From positions 8,764,841 to 8,828,840 of the forward strand of contig OZ022506.1 of the NCBI GenBank assembly GCA_963989385.1: a stretch of 64,000 nucleotides of DNA, written 5' to 3'. Both the position numbers and the translations under genes were made by a program. This DNA comes from Ctena decussata. Taxonomy: Eukaryota; Mollusca; Bivalvia; Lucinida; Lucinidae. Positions 53,026 to 63,152 of this stretch are shown one piece after another (the stretch's first letter is position 1; every line of letters begins with the position of its first letter). Under the pieces are notes generated by a model. It was given only the letters and a program-made list of their open reading frames with translations, ran no database searches and was not told the DNA's origin.

Positions 53026-54195
53026 GAGCTCCGCAAGCGGGGCAATATACGCCCGTTTCTGAATGTTTTTTTTGCACCATTTCATCCTTGTCTACATTGC
53101 TATCAAGTTTATAAATATAAATATAAAGACATTCCAAACATTAAGGCTCTCAAAAGAAAAGCCTTAAAAAAGTAATCAAAGGGATGTAACTAAAAAAAAT
53201 AAGGAAGGAGAAGCAATTATTCTTTTTTTTTTGACATACTGTCTCAACCTTATTCACATTGCTATAAAGTTTCGTCAAGATATTCCATACGGTTACCTAG
53301 TAATGACTTGCCCAAGAATAGCAGTAGAAATTAATCAAAGGAATGTAACTCCATAAATAAGGAAGGGGAAGCAATTGTTCTTATATAAGACACACAGCCT
53401 CAACCTAATACACATTGCTATGAATTTTCATCAAGATATTCCATACGGTTGCCTGCTTATCGCTTGCATAAGAATAGGCTTAGAAAATATTCAAAGGGAG
53501 GTTATTCCAAAAATAAGTAAGGGGAGGCAATCGTTCTTATATGTGACATATTGTGTCAACCTGATATACATCACTATCAAGTTTCATCACAATAGTCCAA
53601 AGGGTTAGTTAGATATGAGGTATACAAATATAGTCTGACAAAATAATCAAAGGGAGGTAACTCAAAATCTAAGTCAAGGGGAGTAACCATTCTTGTATGA
53701 GACACGTTGTCTTAACCTCAAAAACATTGGTATAAAGTTTCATCATGATATTCCAAAGAGTAACCAAGTTATGGAATGCTAAAGAATTGCCATACAAACT
53801 GCCATAGACGAGTTTTTTCAAAGGGCTGTAACTCCGCTAAAAATCATCGGAGGAAAATTTCCGTAAAATATGCGCTACTCCACATCGTAGTCTTACTATT
53901 TACAGAGGTTCAGCTTAATTGGATGAAAACTGTAGGAGTTATCCGGAAACGAACACCCCAAAAATTCTAAGTAAAGGGCTGTAACTCCGTTAAAAATCAT
54001 TGGACCGTAACCTCGAAACAATAGGCGCTGGTCCACCTCATAGTCTTACTAAATACCAAGTTTCAGCTCGATCGGATGTAAACTGTAGGAGAAGTTATCC
54101 GGAAACGAAAAGTTAACGCAGGACGGACGGACGGACGGACGGACGGACGCCAGCGCCATAACAATATACGTCCCGTTTTTCAAACGGGCGTATAA
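53026..54195. mobile_element. Repeat element with ACGCCCGTTT / AAACGGGCGT ends, copy 2
   Basis: AGAGCTCCGCAAGCGGGGCA...ACGCCCGTTT start, AAACGGGCGTATAAAAA end, and about 180-bp internal repeats with CACATTGCTATAAAGTTTC. A (GGAC)n run at 54122-54147. Related to 11422-12430. Confidence 0.75.
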
Positions 54196-54199
54196 AAAC

Positions 54200-54449
54200 A
54201 CCTAAGTCGCGACACGACAAAACCAACAAAGTAACATGTGCGCCCAGCGAATACTCGGCTCAGCCTGGGCAGCCACCCAGTTTGATCAGCGTCTTCGCTG
54301 CTGGCATAAGGATATATCTTAGGCCCTTAGCTACTCTTTAAGTGCACATCAAAGACTCTGGTCAGACTGGTGAGCGGATTCTAAGGCTGAGCTGATTTTT
54401 TTTTGCGTGGAGCACATGTCACTTTGTTGGTTTTGTCGTGTTACGGCTC
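54200..54449. repeat. MITE family B copy beside P450 B 3' end
   Basis: AGTCGCGACACGACAAAACC and TTTTGTCGTGTTACGGCTC ends. Its end is 58 bp downstream of the gene B stop codon. Confidence 0.85.
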
Positions 54450-54507
54450 AACTGTCCAACCTTCTAACCGATGCGATAGTATCCAGTCCCTATTAATACA
54501 GGATACA

Positions 54508-54689
54508 TTAACGTGCAACTGCTTTTATCTTGTACGTCATCGGCGCTCGTGTCATTTGAAACGGCTTTGCATCAAATGAACTTACTACGCCCTCTTCTCC
54601 ACGAGTAAACGTGAACTGTTGTAGTAGACGTGAGAACACAAGAAAGAGCTCCATCCTGGCTAACGGCTCACCTAGACAAGCCCTTGGTC
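54508..54689 (-). CDS. P450 B exon 8
   Basis: Acceptor CTGTTTACAG. Starts PRACLGEPLARMELFLVFSR; stop TAA at 54508-54510. Confidence 0.95.
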
Positions 54690-55623
54690 CTGTAAACAGA
54701 ATCACAATATGAGGGATTGATTGACCGGGAGACGTACTAGTAGAGTAGTCAAGTACCAGAATCATAATAAGTCCGAGCTCATGAACCATATAGACAACGA
54801 CATATACGAAATATTTGTTACATAGACATGGACCCCCATAAAAGGTGTGACCAATTGCTCGCGAGTAGTAGGCCTCGCCTGCCTATTATAACATACCCCA
54901 CTATATGTATGCATATGTGGAATAAGTCAGTGAAAAAAGTCCGGTATTTGAGAGCCCTCCTATGCTTCGGCTGAGGTCATCAAATTGGAAATACGTTTAG
55001 AAACGGCCACATTGTAGGGATCAACGAGGTCATGGTATATCCCATAGAACCCACAGACTTTTTAAGCGATGTCACAAGCTTCGCTCTGCCATACTCCTAT
55101 GACAACAATTTATTGGTGAGCAGCTTTCCTCTGTCAACAAAGTTTTGATATATATTTGAAACTATAATAATAGTTATCCATATAGCTCATCACAAACGTA
55201 TTCCTATAGTCTGCCTTTGTAAGAAAAAGCAGTATCTCCAATCAAATATTTACATAATATGCTCAAAAGTTAATCATGCCAGTTGCACTTTTGTCTGTAA
55301 CTGTATGCAACAACTAAATGCCGTATTTTCACCTAAACAACAAGACCCGTGGAGAAGAAAAATCCGCGGCCATTGTCAAAATTCAGAGTTAAATCAGAAA
55401 TCTCGACACGACAATGACGCCGATGAATACACCGACGACACCGAGTAAACAATGCCCAGTAAACACACAATATTTCTACAACATGCCGTATAAATGATGT
55501 ATCTTTAACAACATTTGCACTTATTGATAAAACATAAAATAATGATATTATTTAAAACTGTTTTGTTAATATTGAAAAGTAAAATCAACATTATGAGAGC
55601 GTTAGTCCAAAAAACAACAACAA

Positions 55624-55654
<31 letters not shown>

Positions 55655-56654
55655 AAAAAAAAAAAAACGAACGTAGTAGTTTCAGCAGCTTCATGTAGTA
55701 GTGGCGTTTCCTTGTTTCCTTTTGAAAACGTGTTTGAAAAAATATGGCATGTATATATGTACCTAAACCGTATCAACACCCAACTCATATTAATCGAAAT
55801 TAAGATATTTTTCCGCAGCACAGGTATGCTCTGTTTCGCAGTTGTCAGCCATGTGCAAACTCACCTACTGAGAATGGTATAAAAGCGTCGTTCTTGATAA
55901 TGTGGCCTCCCTTGTTTAGAAATCGAGCTGGATTGAACTTCTCTGGCTCTACCCAGTACTTAGGATCAAAGCTGACAGAGTATAAGAAAGGTATAATCAG
56001 GGTTCCAGCTGGAATCTTGTATCCCAAGAGTTCTGTATCTTTCGTTGTACTGTGTAGCAGGCCAAGCGGAGCTGAAAGTAAAATAGAACAAGTAATTTTA
56101 ACCAGGAAAATTTGCGAAAACGGTATATTTTACATTTCGCGAACGTCATTTCGGAAGTCACAGACGCCGACCAAGGAAGTCAAGAAAAGAAAAGATTTCG
56201 TTGAAGAAAATGGCGGAAAATATAGAAATTCACATTGAAACTCGGCACGTTAACATTCACCTCAGCATATATACGGTAACAAAATATTTCACAGTAACAT
56301 ATATTACGCCATATGTAGCTCATCTCTATATTTCATTCAGTGTAATACATTTTGACATGTAAAACTCGTCAATATTTCCCAGTCTCTGTATTTCCACCAG
56401 AGCAGAATGTATAGTTATTGAATATATAACTCACCAATATTTCTCACTTTCTGTATTTCTAACAGAGTAGCATATACTATTGGATATACAACGCACCAAT
56501 ATTTCTCAATATCTGTATTTCCATCAGAGTAACATACACTAGATCTATTGCATAACTTACCAATATTTCCCAATCTCTGTATTTCCATTAGCACAGCATC
56601 TACATATGGCAGTTTTACCCTGTCAGCATAGTCTATAGGTTTATCGCCCAATAC
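54508..56654 (-). CDS. Cytochrome P450, CYP2-like (gene B), last three exons
   Basis: Exons 56654-56561 (94 nt), 56071-55865 (207 nt) and 54689-54508 (182 nt) have the same lengths, phases and splice positions as exons 6-8 of gene A, and the proteins differ at only a few positions (for example the ends KIKAVAR versus KIKAVSR). They carry ExxR (MEIQR), FNPARF, AFIPFSVG and PRACLGEPLARME with the heme Cys. Head-to-tail tandem duplicate of gene A. Exons 1-5 should lie to the right; only the retroelement is seen to 64 kb, so they are beyond the window or lost. The visible exons show no damage. Confidence 0.9.
54690..55864 (-). other. P450 B intron 7
   Basis: About 1.2 kb without exons. Contains an A-rich tract at 55617-55668. 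Confidence 0.75.
55865..56071 (-). CDS. P450 B exon 7
   Basis: Acceptor TTACTTTCAG, donor GTGAGTTT. Encodes PLGLLHSTTKDTELLGYKIP, FNPARF and AFIPFSVG. Confidence 0.95.
56371..56560 (-). repeat. Tandem copies of the exon 6 donor junction (gene B)
   Basis: Units begin at 56371, 56436, 56498 and the real exon end at 56562 (spacing 65, 62 and 64 bp). Each repeats the exon 6 tail, GGAAATACAGAGA-TGGGAAA, plus a donor-like sequence, so reading through gives LMEIQRLGNI, then LLEIQKVRNIG, and so on. Confidence 0.85.
56561..56654 (-). CDS. P450 B exon 6
   Basis: Acceptor AATTTATCAG, donor GTAAGTTA. Encodes VLGDKPIDYADRVKLPYVDA and VLMEIQRLGNI. Confidence 0.94.
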
Positions 56655-56790
56655 CTGATAAATTATATGCAGAAACAAGTAGCAAACGTGAAATACAACC
56701 TCTTCAGATCATCACTCTATGCGTCTCGAATGTATCTATGCATAAACACCGAATAAGGAAGGTTAGCGAAGGAAATTTCAGTGGTCGCAG

Positions 56791-56986
56791 AGCTCCAGAT
56801 AAGAGGGGGTATTGAGGATAATTCAAAGATAATTTTTCTTATTTCTTAACGAAAACATATGTTGTGACCCCTCATTAGAACCGTCTCAACGAGACGGTTC
56901 TAATGATGGATCACAAAATATGTTTTTATGGAGAAATATGGATAATTATCCCTGAATTATCTCTGTTACCCCTTCTTATCTGGAGC
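56791..56986. repeat. Palindromic repeat
   Basis: GCTCCAGATAAGAGGGGGTA pairs with the CCCCTTCTTATCTGGAGC end; apex TAGAACCGTCTCAACGAGAC. A short fold-back element upstream of exon 6 of gene B. Confidence 0.75.
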
Positions 56987-57254
56987 ACTGGGTCGACTTA
57001 TGCAGGACAGGGATCTCCACCTGTCAGACGGCCCGTTGTATCTGTTGAGTCCTCGTCTTTGCTTCTTCATGATGTTGAAATTTGATTTATGTGTTTACCG
57101 TGATGATTCATTGACGAGTTAGAGGGTTATCATGCGAACCGAACAACCAACTAAATGTTTTGTACCACTTCAGAAACTGAGGGTGAGGTTGGGCCTGTAA
57201 AATCGATTTAAGCCCCCCAGTAATTCATTACTGACCGTTCCAAGGCGGTAGTTC

Positions 57255-59419
57255 TGTTACGCAGAAGGTTTTACACTCGGTCGACACGGTGTAGAGCCTT
57301 ATGCGTCGCCAGGACGGCGGAGGGTGACTTCCGGTTAAAGGGTTATCTACTAGTGTAATACACTGACAAGGAAACTCTAACAACGTTAGAATTTTTTAAG
57401 TTTATATATAATGTAAATTCTATATACAACAATACAATTTACAACTGTCACAATTACAATAATATACAACACATATTAGTTCATGTCGCTGGCCCAAGTA
57501 AGGTGTTTGTTTCAAATCTGTAATCGATTTGCGTACAATACGCAAATAGATTACCGTATGACGTCAACACCGTACTCGGCTCAGCGCCATGAACTAAAGG
57601 AAAACACAAAGAACAAAAGACGTCAGTTTGAGCTCATAGAAAAAAAACAAGGCCTTATGTTGGTAGACTTTAATTCGTCGTTCCCTGGATCATGTCATGG
57701 GCCAGTCCATATATCATGAGGAACACCAACTCTTATTAACACGTGCACGATTATATAATGGTCGCTCCCTGGATCGTACCAGGGACCAGTCTATATATAT
57801 TAAAACACCTTAGTGGACGAACACTGTCCCACACTTGATGTGACCTTCAGATCTTATCACAGAATCTGGCAAAACTGTGCTAACCACTTCCGCCTACATT
57901 TTGTGCTTCCCGCCTCTGCTTAGGAACCATGCACAAACGGCGTTGTAACTGCCTCTACCCGGGTTGGTATTAACCTGGAGACGTATATCGCATCTCCAGG
58001 TGAGACGTGGCTCTAAGCCCTAACAGCTGACTGCCGGACTTGATGTGCCTAAAAATAACGAACTTACACTTAATACATTGTAACTACATAATAACAATAC
58101 GTTAGACTTGGGCCTGTCTTGGAAATACCATACAACGCCCTCGGCGAATGCCGAGCATAACGTGCACACGCCAGCCGTGTCACTAGACACGACTCGCGCT
58201 CACGATGTAAAGCTAAAAGTGTGCTTACCACTTCCGCCAATGAAGAAACGTAGATCCTACCACGCATGTGCGTCAAAGGATCTGACGTCAAACATTGTCA
58301 AGAAGTATACTGACGTCAACAGGCATTACCATGACATACCCCACATAAAACATGAATAATCTAAACATAAAACATGAATAATCTAAACAATGTCCTATTT
58401 ACATTAAATTGATTGACCAAAATCTAACTCGCATATGTCTTAATTCATTTCTTTAAACTAAGCGTAATACCATTTGCCATAGAATATAATAGCTGAATAA
58501 GCGTTTCTCACACATTTGGGATCATAACGTTTGATCTGACATCATGACATCAATGATGTTATACCATATGACGCCGTCTAATGAAGGCAAATCAAACGCA
58601 TGATGACCAAATGCTACCATTATAACTTATGGAAAAAACCCTTAATGCGGTGCATGCTATGGCGTCAATTGACGTCACGAGTATATAAATTAGTTCCCTT
58701 ACAAATCAATCTACTTCTATAGGCCACGTATACGTGAAACTAATATAAAAAGTGCTGACGTCGCAATAACATGAATGCAACTGACGTCACATGAATAACA
58801 TGAATGCAACTGACGTCACTGGACGTCAAATAGACGCACACCATTGCAACCAACATCAGTGATATAAACTATTTCCGAAATTTACAAAACTTCCTAATAT
58901 ACAAATATTATGCGCAGCATGCTTACTAACAAAATCGGTCGACACATGCGCAGCCTGATCACTGCCAACAAAATCAAATCAGTCGACACATATAATCATA
59001 CCATATCAATCAGAAGTCACATTTTTCATTCTTAGCCAAACTATTCTAAATAAATATAATAAAATCTTACCCTTCTAGGTCTTAACACAGAATCTGGGCA
59101 CACAACAATATAACATCCATCAAGAATTAAACAGCCACGTCTAACTTTTCATTAAAAGATAGGCGTATAAATACTATGCGTCTCACATTAAAATCATGCA
59201 AAGCGCTTTCCACAATCAAAAGACTCGTGCAGGTATTCACCTTAAAATCATGCAATACGCTGTCCACGAGAGGTATTCACAAACAACCCATGCATAACGT
59301 AGTCACAATTTCCGTAAACGTTTTATTACCACAGTTACCCTAAAAACTGTAGCCTTACTGATTGAAAGGATTAAAATAATCTCGACGACATAGTGGACGA
59401 TTAGATCCATTTCGTAACA
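57255..59419 (-). other. Candidate 3' LTR and 3' UTR of the Ty3/gypsy element
   Basis: On the minus strand this segment starts TGTTACG just after a purine-rich CCTAAGGGGAAACC that could be the polypurine tract, and ends CGTAACA. The matching 5' LTR is not within 63.15-64 kb, so the call rests only on the inverted termini and position. Contains local duplications at 57678-57800 and 58765-58819. Confidence 0.3.
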
Positions 59420-59604
59420 TAGGTTTCCCCTTAGGGAGAAAAAAACATAACAATGTTTCTTTTCTGAAATAGTACGAAATGCGATCGAATCGTAGGCTAT
59501 GTCAAAACTGGAAAACTAGCTATATACACAACAACGGTGCGATGCATAACGTTGCCAAACTATCTACTAAGGTAGTCCGCCCCCAAATTATCTTGGCAAC
59601 TGAT

Positions 59605-60234
59605 CTATCTAATCCCAAAGTCAATCAATTCTCTGTGTCGTACCTGTCGTGCCTCAAATGGAATGGGGAAGTATGGGTAAGTCTGATCGAACACTAGGTG
59701 GAAATCGCCACCTTTAAGTGTATCAGACGTAAAATTAACGTTGTTTTTGACATTACACCTACTTCGCACGACAGATCCCACAGGATCCGTTGCCTCTGCC
59801 TCTAATCTACTATCGCCACCGTGTTCTTCCATATTCGATTTCTGAGTCGACGTTACGTCGTCGGGCTTTACGTTTTCACGTATGAAGTCATATTGGGATA
59901 CGTCCTCTGACGTACAAATGTTAACTCTTTGGACATTCGGATCACTGTGATCCTCTGATCCAACATTGTCACGTGCATTAACAACTGCAGACGACACGTT
60001 CTTTTGACGTTGAACGTACTGCTTAATCATGTTAGCAGGATAAGTATTCACGGCGCCCTTGACGTTAATCTTGTAGTTCATTGCATTGACTACTTCGACA
60101 ACTTCATATGGCCCGTTCCATTGAAGTAACAATTTATTGCACTCATTCGGGAGTAGCAAAAGTACTTTGTCTCCGACGTCAAACTTACGCGACCTCGCGC
60201 GTTTATCATAATAAGCATTCTGCTTTACGTCCAT
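59605..60234 (-). pseudogene. Integrase C-terminal part and linker, frameshifted from the main ORF
   Basis: Continues the integrase of the upstream ORF in another frame: KLAQDIVRKMDVKQNAYYDK, then the small barrel domain (FDVGDKVLLLLP, WNGPYEVVEVV, YPANMIKQYV), then an acidic Asp/Ser/Val-rich linker. The break lies at about 60265-60275, consistent with a one-base loss. The Met at 60234 is internal, not a start. The frame stops at TAG where RT would be expected. Confidence 0.8.
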
Positions 60235-60254
60235 TTTCCGGACAATATCCTGTG

Positions 60255-63152
60255 CTAACTTACACGTTCTCTTAAATCAATAACGTATTGATACGTCAAT
60301 AACGCACGTTGGTCAGTTTCCTCTACAGACCATAATTCCTTTAATATTTGCATAGGACCCCTAACATTACGCCCATACAACAGTTCAAACGGGGAAAAAC
60401 CTAATGACTCTTGCGGAACTTCCCTTACTGCGAATAATAATGCTGGGAGATACCTGTCCCAGTCATTCGGACGTTCTACGCACATTTCACGTAATATCTG
60501 CTTCAACGTATCATGGAATTTCTCCACGGGTCCTTTACCAGTAGATTGATAAGGAATAGTTGTCAAATCTTGAAGCGACAACAACCTACTAACCTCTCTC
60601 ATGACGTCAATCGTGATCTTACTATCATGCTCGATTAGCATTTCACTCGGTATTCCTAATCTACTGAACATCTCAACTAACGCTTCGGCTACGCGTCCCG
60701 TTTCAATGCCGGGTAACGCTACCGCCTCGGGATATCTCGTCGCATAGTCTATCATTGTTAAAATATAGCGGGTTTTCCTGTCAGAACGAGGTTCTATCGG
60801 TCCAACTATATCAACAGCGACTCGTTTAAATGGTGTGTCAATCTGTGGCAACTTTCCTAAAGGAACCTTAGTGACACGACCTTTTTGAATAGTCCTTTGA
60901 CATATGTCACAAGATTTACAAAACCTTGCCACATCACCACAAATTCCAGGCCAAAAGAACTCAGTTAACACTCTATCCATAGTTTTCTTTATGCCCAAAT
61001 GACCTGACATCAAGGTTTCGTGCGCCAATCTTAACACCTTTTCACGAAAACCTTCAGGGATAATAAGTTGCAAAGTGACCTTGTTTCCCTTAGTAAACTG
61101 CCTATACAATAAATCTTTCTTTCGAATAAACTTAGTTTCACCCCGGTTCAATCCACGACTAATAGTCACATTCCCAGATTCCACTCTTTGCCTTATGCCA
61201 TTCAATTTAGGGTCAACAACTTGGGCCTGCTTCAATGCCTCCTTATCACTAGCAATAATTTGATCAGGAACTTTAAGTTTCTTATAGACCTCTTCACCTT
61301 GCTTAGCTTGTGACCTAGTCACTGCCGCCATTGCAAAACGGGACATATCGGGAAGTTTTGACCCGTCAATATTTCCAATAACCAGGTCATACAATGTATC
61401 TTCCATGCACAATGCCTCAGTTTTTCCTGTGAAAAATGGACAATCTATGTCAACCATTGCTAAGGGATACCTTTGGGTAGATTCATCAATCAAAGTTACA
61501 TCAGATTCTCTACCAAGTAATTGATCATTAGAAACCAAGTTTCTACGAACGACACACCCAGTACAACCTGTGTCCCTTAAAACTACAACAGTCTTACCAT
61601 TAACCGTACCCTGCGCTGTTGGTAATCGCGACCTTAAAAAGTAACAGACACCTTCCCTATCCACGTTATCATTGATTAATAGACTTTCTTCCTTACTCTT
61701 ATAGAGACCTTCAATTTCATGAGACCTATTCATTGTAGTTTTACAAAAGCTCATTTGATGTCCGCCACCCCGACCACGTCCGCGGGAATAACCCCGACCA
61801 CGGCCACGATCTGAACTACTACCCTTCGTCTGTACAGTATCGCTCTTACTCTGTGATCTTTGTGTCTCATCTTTCGGTGCATAACTACTCCCCTTACTTC
61901 CGCTATACCCGCTTGCATTTGCACCTACCTCCGCACTATATGCTTGCTTCCTATCGGGATTCTTAAAACATTTATATGTTAAATGTCCCTTACCACAAAT
62001 ACTACATTTTATCTCTGGCTTCGCACTCGGCTTATTATCAGATCTACTCTGAGTTACGCCCTTAATATCACGCTGCCCCTTATTAACACAAGCGTAGACA
62101 CCGCCACGTGCTTCTGCAAATAAATCTGCTTCCCTAGCCATCTCACCTAGATTCGTGAATGTTTTCGGTTTCAAATGAACATACAGTTCTTTACTACAAG
62201 ATTCTAAAAACTGATCTCTAGCGAAAAAATCGCAAACAGATTCATAAGACTGGTCTACCTTCGCCATTTTCAACCATTTATTAAGATACGACCTAAGTCT
62301 ACTACTAAACTGAATAAACGTTTCGGACTTTTCAGGCCTATCATAGCGAAATTTCTTCCTCAATCCGCGTTCAGTCATATCAAAATTTTTTAACAACGCA
62401 TCTTTCAACTTGTCATAATCCGCTGCATCATCTACAGACAATCTATCATAGACATCAAGCGCGCGACCTTTAAGTAATGCGCTTAAATATGCAGCCCAAA
62501 CGTTTTTATCCCATTTATTCGCCGTCGCGTATTTCTCAAACCTTGATAAGTAACTATCCATTTTGTCCTTACTTTCATCAAAATACGGTAACTTGGGATC
62601 TCGCGCATGCGCTAGCTTTTCAGCCTTCTGTTTTTCTAATTCAACTCTAAACGTTACCTTCTGCAACTCTATCTGATTCTTTAACTCGCGTTGCTGCAAT
62701 TCAAAACTGTACTTCAACTTTTCTAACTCAACTTCGCTCGACAACTTTGCTTCCTTATCGCTTTCGACTTGATACAACCTAGCTTCCCTATCTTTCTCGG
62801 CTTGCCGCTCTATACTTTCAATCCGCGCCATCTCGATTTCCCTATCCGCCGCAATCTTAGCTTCTTCCGTCGCGATCCTAGCCAATTCAATTTCCCTATC
62901 TTTTTCGGCTTGCGCGATCCTCTCTTTCTCCGCTGCGATCCTCTCTTTCTCCGCCGCGATCTTAGCTAACTCAATTTCCCTGTCTTTATCGGCCTGCGCA
63001 ATCTTTTCTTTATCAAGTGCCCTTACCGCGTGCCTTTCTGCCCTCTCAGTCTCTTGCTGTTGCTTTACAAATTCCTGCAATGCCTGCCCCTCATAACCTA
63101 ACTCTTTTCCCGTCTTAACTAACTGATCCATGACGCTTAACGTAATGCTCAC
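60255..63152 (-). CDS. Gag-protease-integrase polyprotein of a Gmr1-like Ty3/gypsy element
   Basis: 965 aa. About 20-195: highly charged Ala/Glu/Lys/Arg coiled coil with repeats of AAEKERIA and KDREIELA. About 195-375: gag capsid-like domain (LPYFDESKDKMDSYLSRFEK, FIQFSSRLRSYLNKW). About 381-393: zinc knuckle CSICGKGHLTYKC (CX2CX3HX4C). About 449-464: RG-rich linker. About 525: retropepsin-like LRDTGCTG. Integrase: HHCC zinc domain (H at about 709; CKSCDIC), first Asp in VAVDIVGP (about 779), LIEHD (about 840) where the second Asp should be, and Glu in PVEKFHD (about 876). Counted through, the LIEHD glutamate is 36 residues before the last Glu, the normal D35E spacing, so the second catalytic Asp is replaced by Glu. 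Met at 63152 begins the gag. Confidence 0.88.
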   Translation of the reverse strand: MSITLSVMDQLVKTGKELGYEGQALQEFVKQQQETERAERHAVRALDKEKIAQADKDREIELAKIAAEKERIAAEKERIAQAEKDREIELARIATEEAKIAADREIEMARIESIERQAEKDREARLYQVESDKEAKLSSEVELEKLKYSFELQQRELKNQIELQKVTFRVELEKQKAEKLAHARDPKLPYFDESKDKMDSYLSRFEKYATANKWDKNVWAAYLSALLKGRALDVYDRLSVDDAADYDKLKDALLKNFDMTERGLRKKFRYDRPEKSETFIQFSSRLRSYLNKWLKMAKVDQSYESVCDFFARDQFLESCSKELYVHLKPKTFTNLGEMAREADLFAEARGGVYACVNKGQRDIKGVTQSRSDNKPSAKPEIKCSICGKGHLTYKCFKNPDRKQAYSAEVGANASGYSGSKGSSYAPKDETQRSQSKSDTVQTKGSSSDRGRGRGYSRGRGRGGGHQMSFCKTTMNRSHEIEGLYKSKEESLLINDNVDREGVCYFLRSRLPTAQGTVNGKTVVVLRDTGCTGCVVRRNLVSNDQLLGRESDVTLIDESTQRYPLAMVDIDCPFFTGKTEALCMEDTLYDLVIGNIDGSKLPDMSRFAMAAVTRSQAKQGEEVYKKLKVPDQIIASDKEALKQAQVVDPKLNGIRQRVESGNVTISRGLNRGETKFIRKKDLLYRQFTKGNKVTLQLIIPEGFREKVLRLAHETLMSGHLGIKKTMDRVLTEFFWPGICGDVARFCKSCDICQRTIQKGRVTKVPLGKLPQIDTPFKRVAVDIVGPIEPRSDRKTRYILTMIDYATRYPEAVALPGIETGRVAEALVEMFSRLGIPSEMLIEHDSKITIDVMREVSRLLSLQDLTTIPYQSTGKGPVEKFHDTLKQILREMCVERPNDWDRYLPALLFAVREVPQESLGFSPFELLYGRNVRGPMQILKELWSVEETDQRALLTYQYVIDLRERVS

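Noticed and set aside
57483..57719. 78-codon plus-strand frame
   Set aside because: No family, lies in the presumed LTR/3' UTR, and overlaps a local tandem duplication.
60255..63152. Domesticated host integrase-type gene
   Set aside because: Gag, zinc knuckle and protease are all present, the frame is broken before the integrase C-terminus and no introns are seen; a decayed or non-autonomous retroelement is simpler, though selection tests would decide.
60234..63152. Novel RT-less retroelement architecture by design
   Set aside because: The RNase H-like tail just after the stop and the known Gmr1 domain order point to a deletion rather than an ancestral lack of RT.
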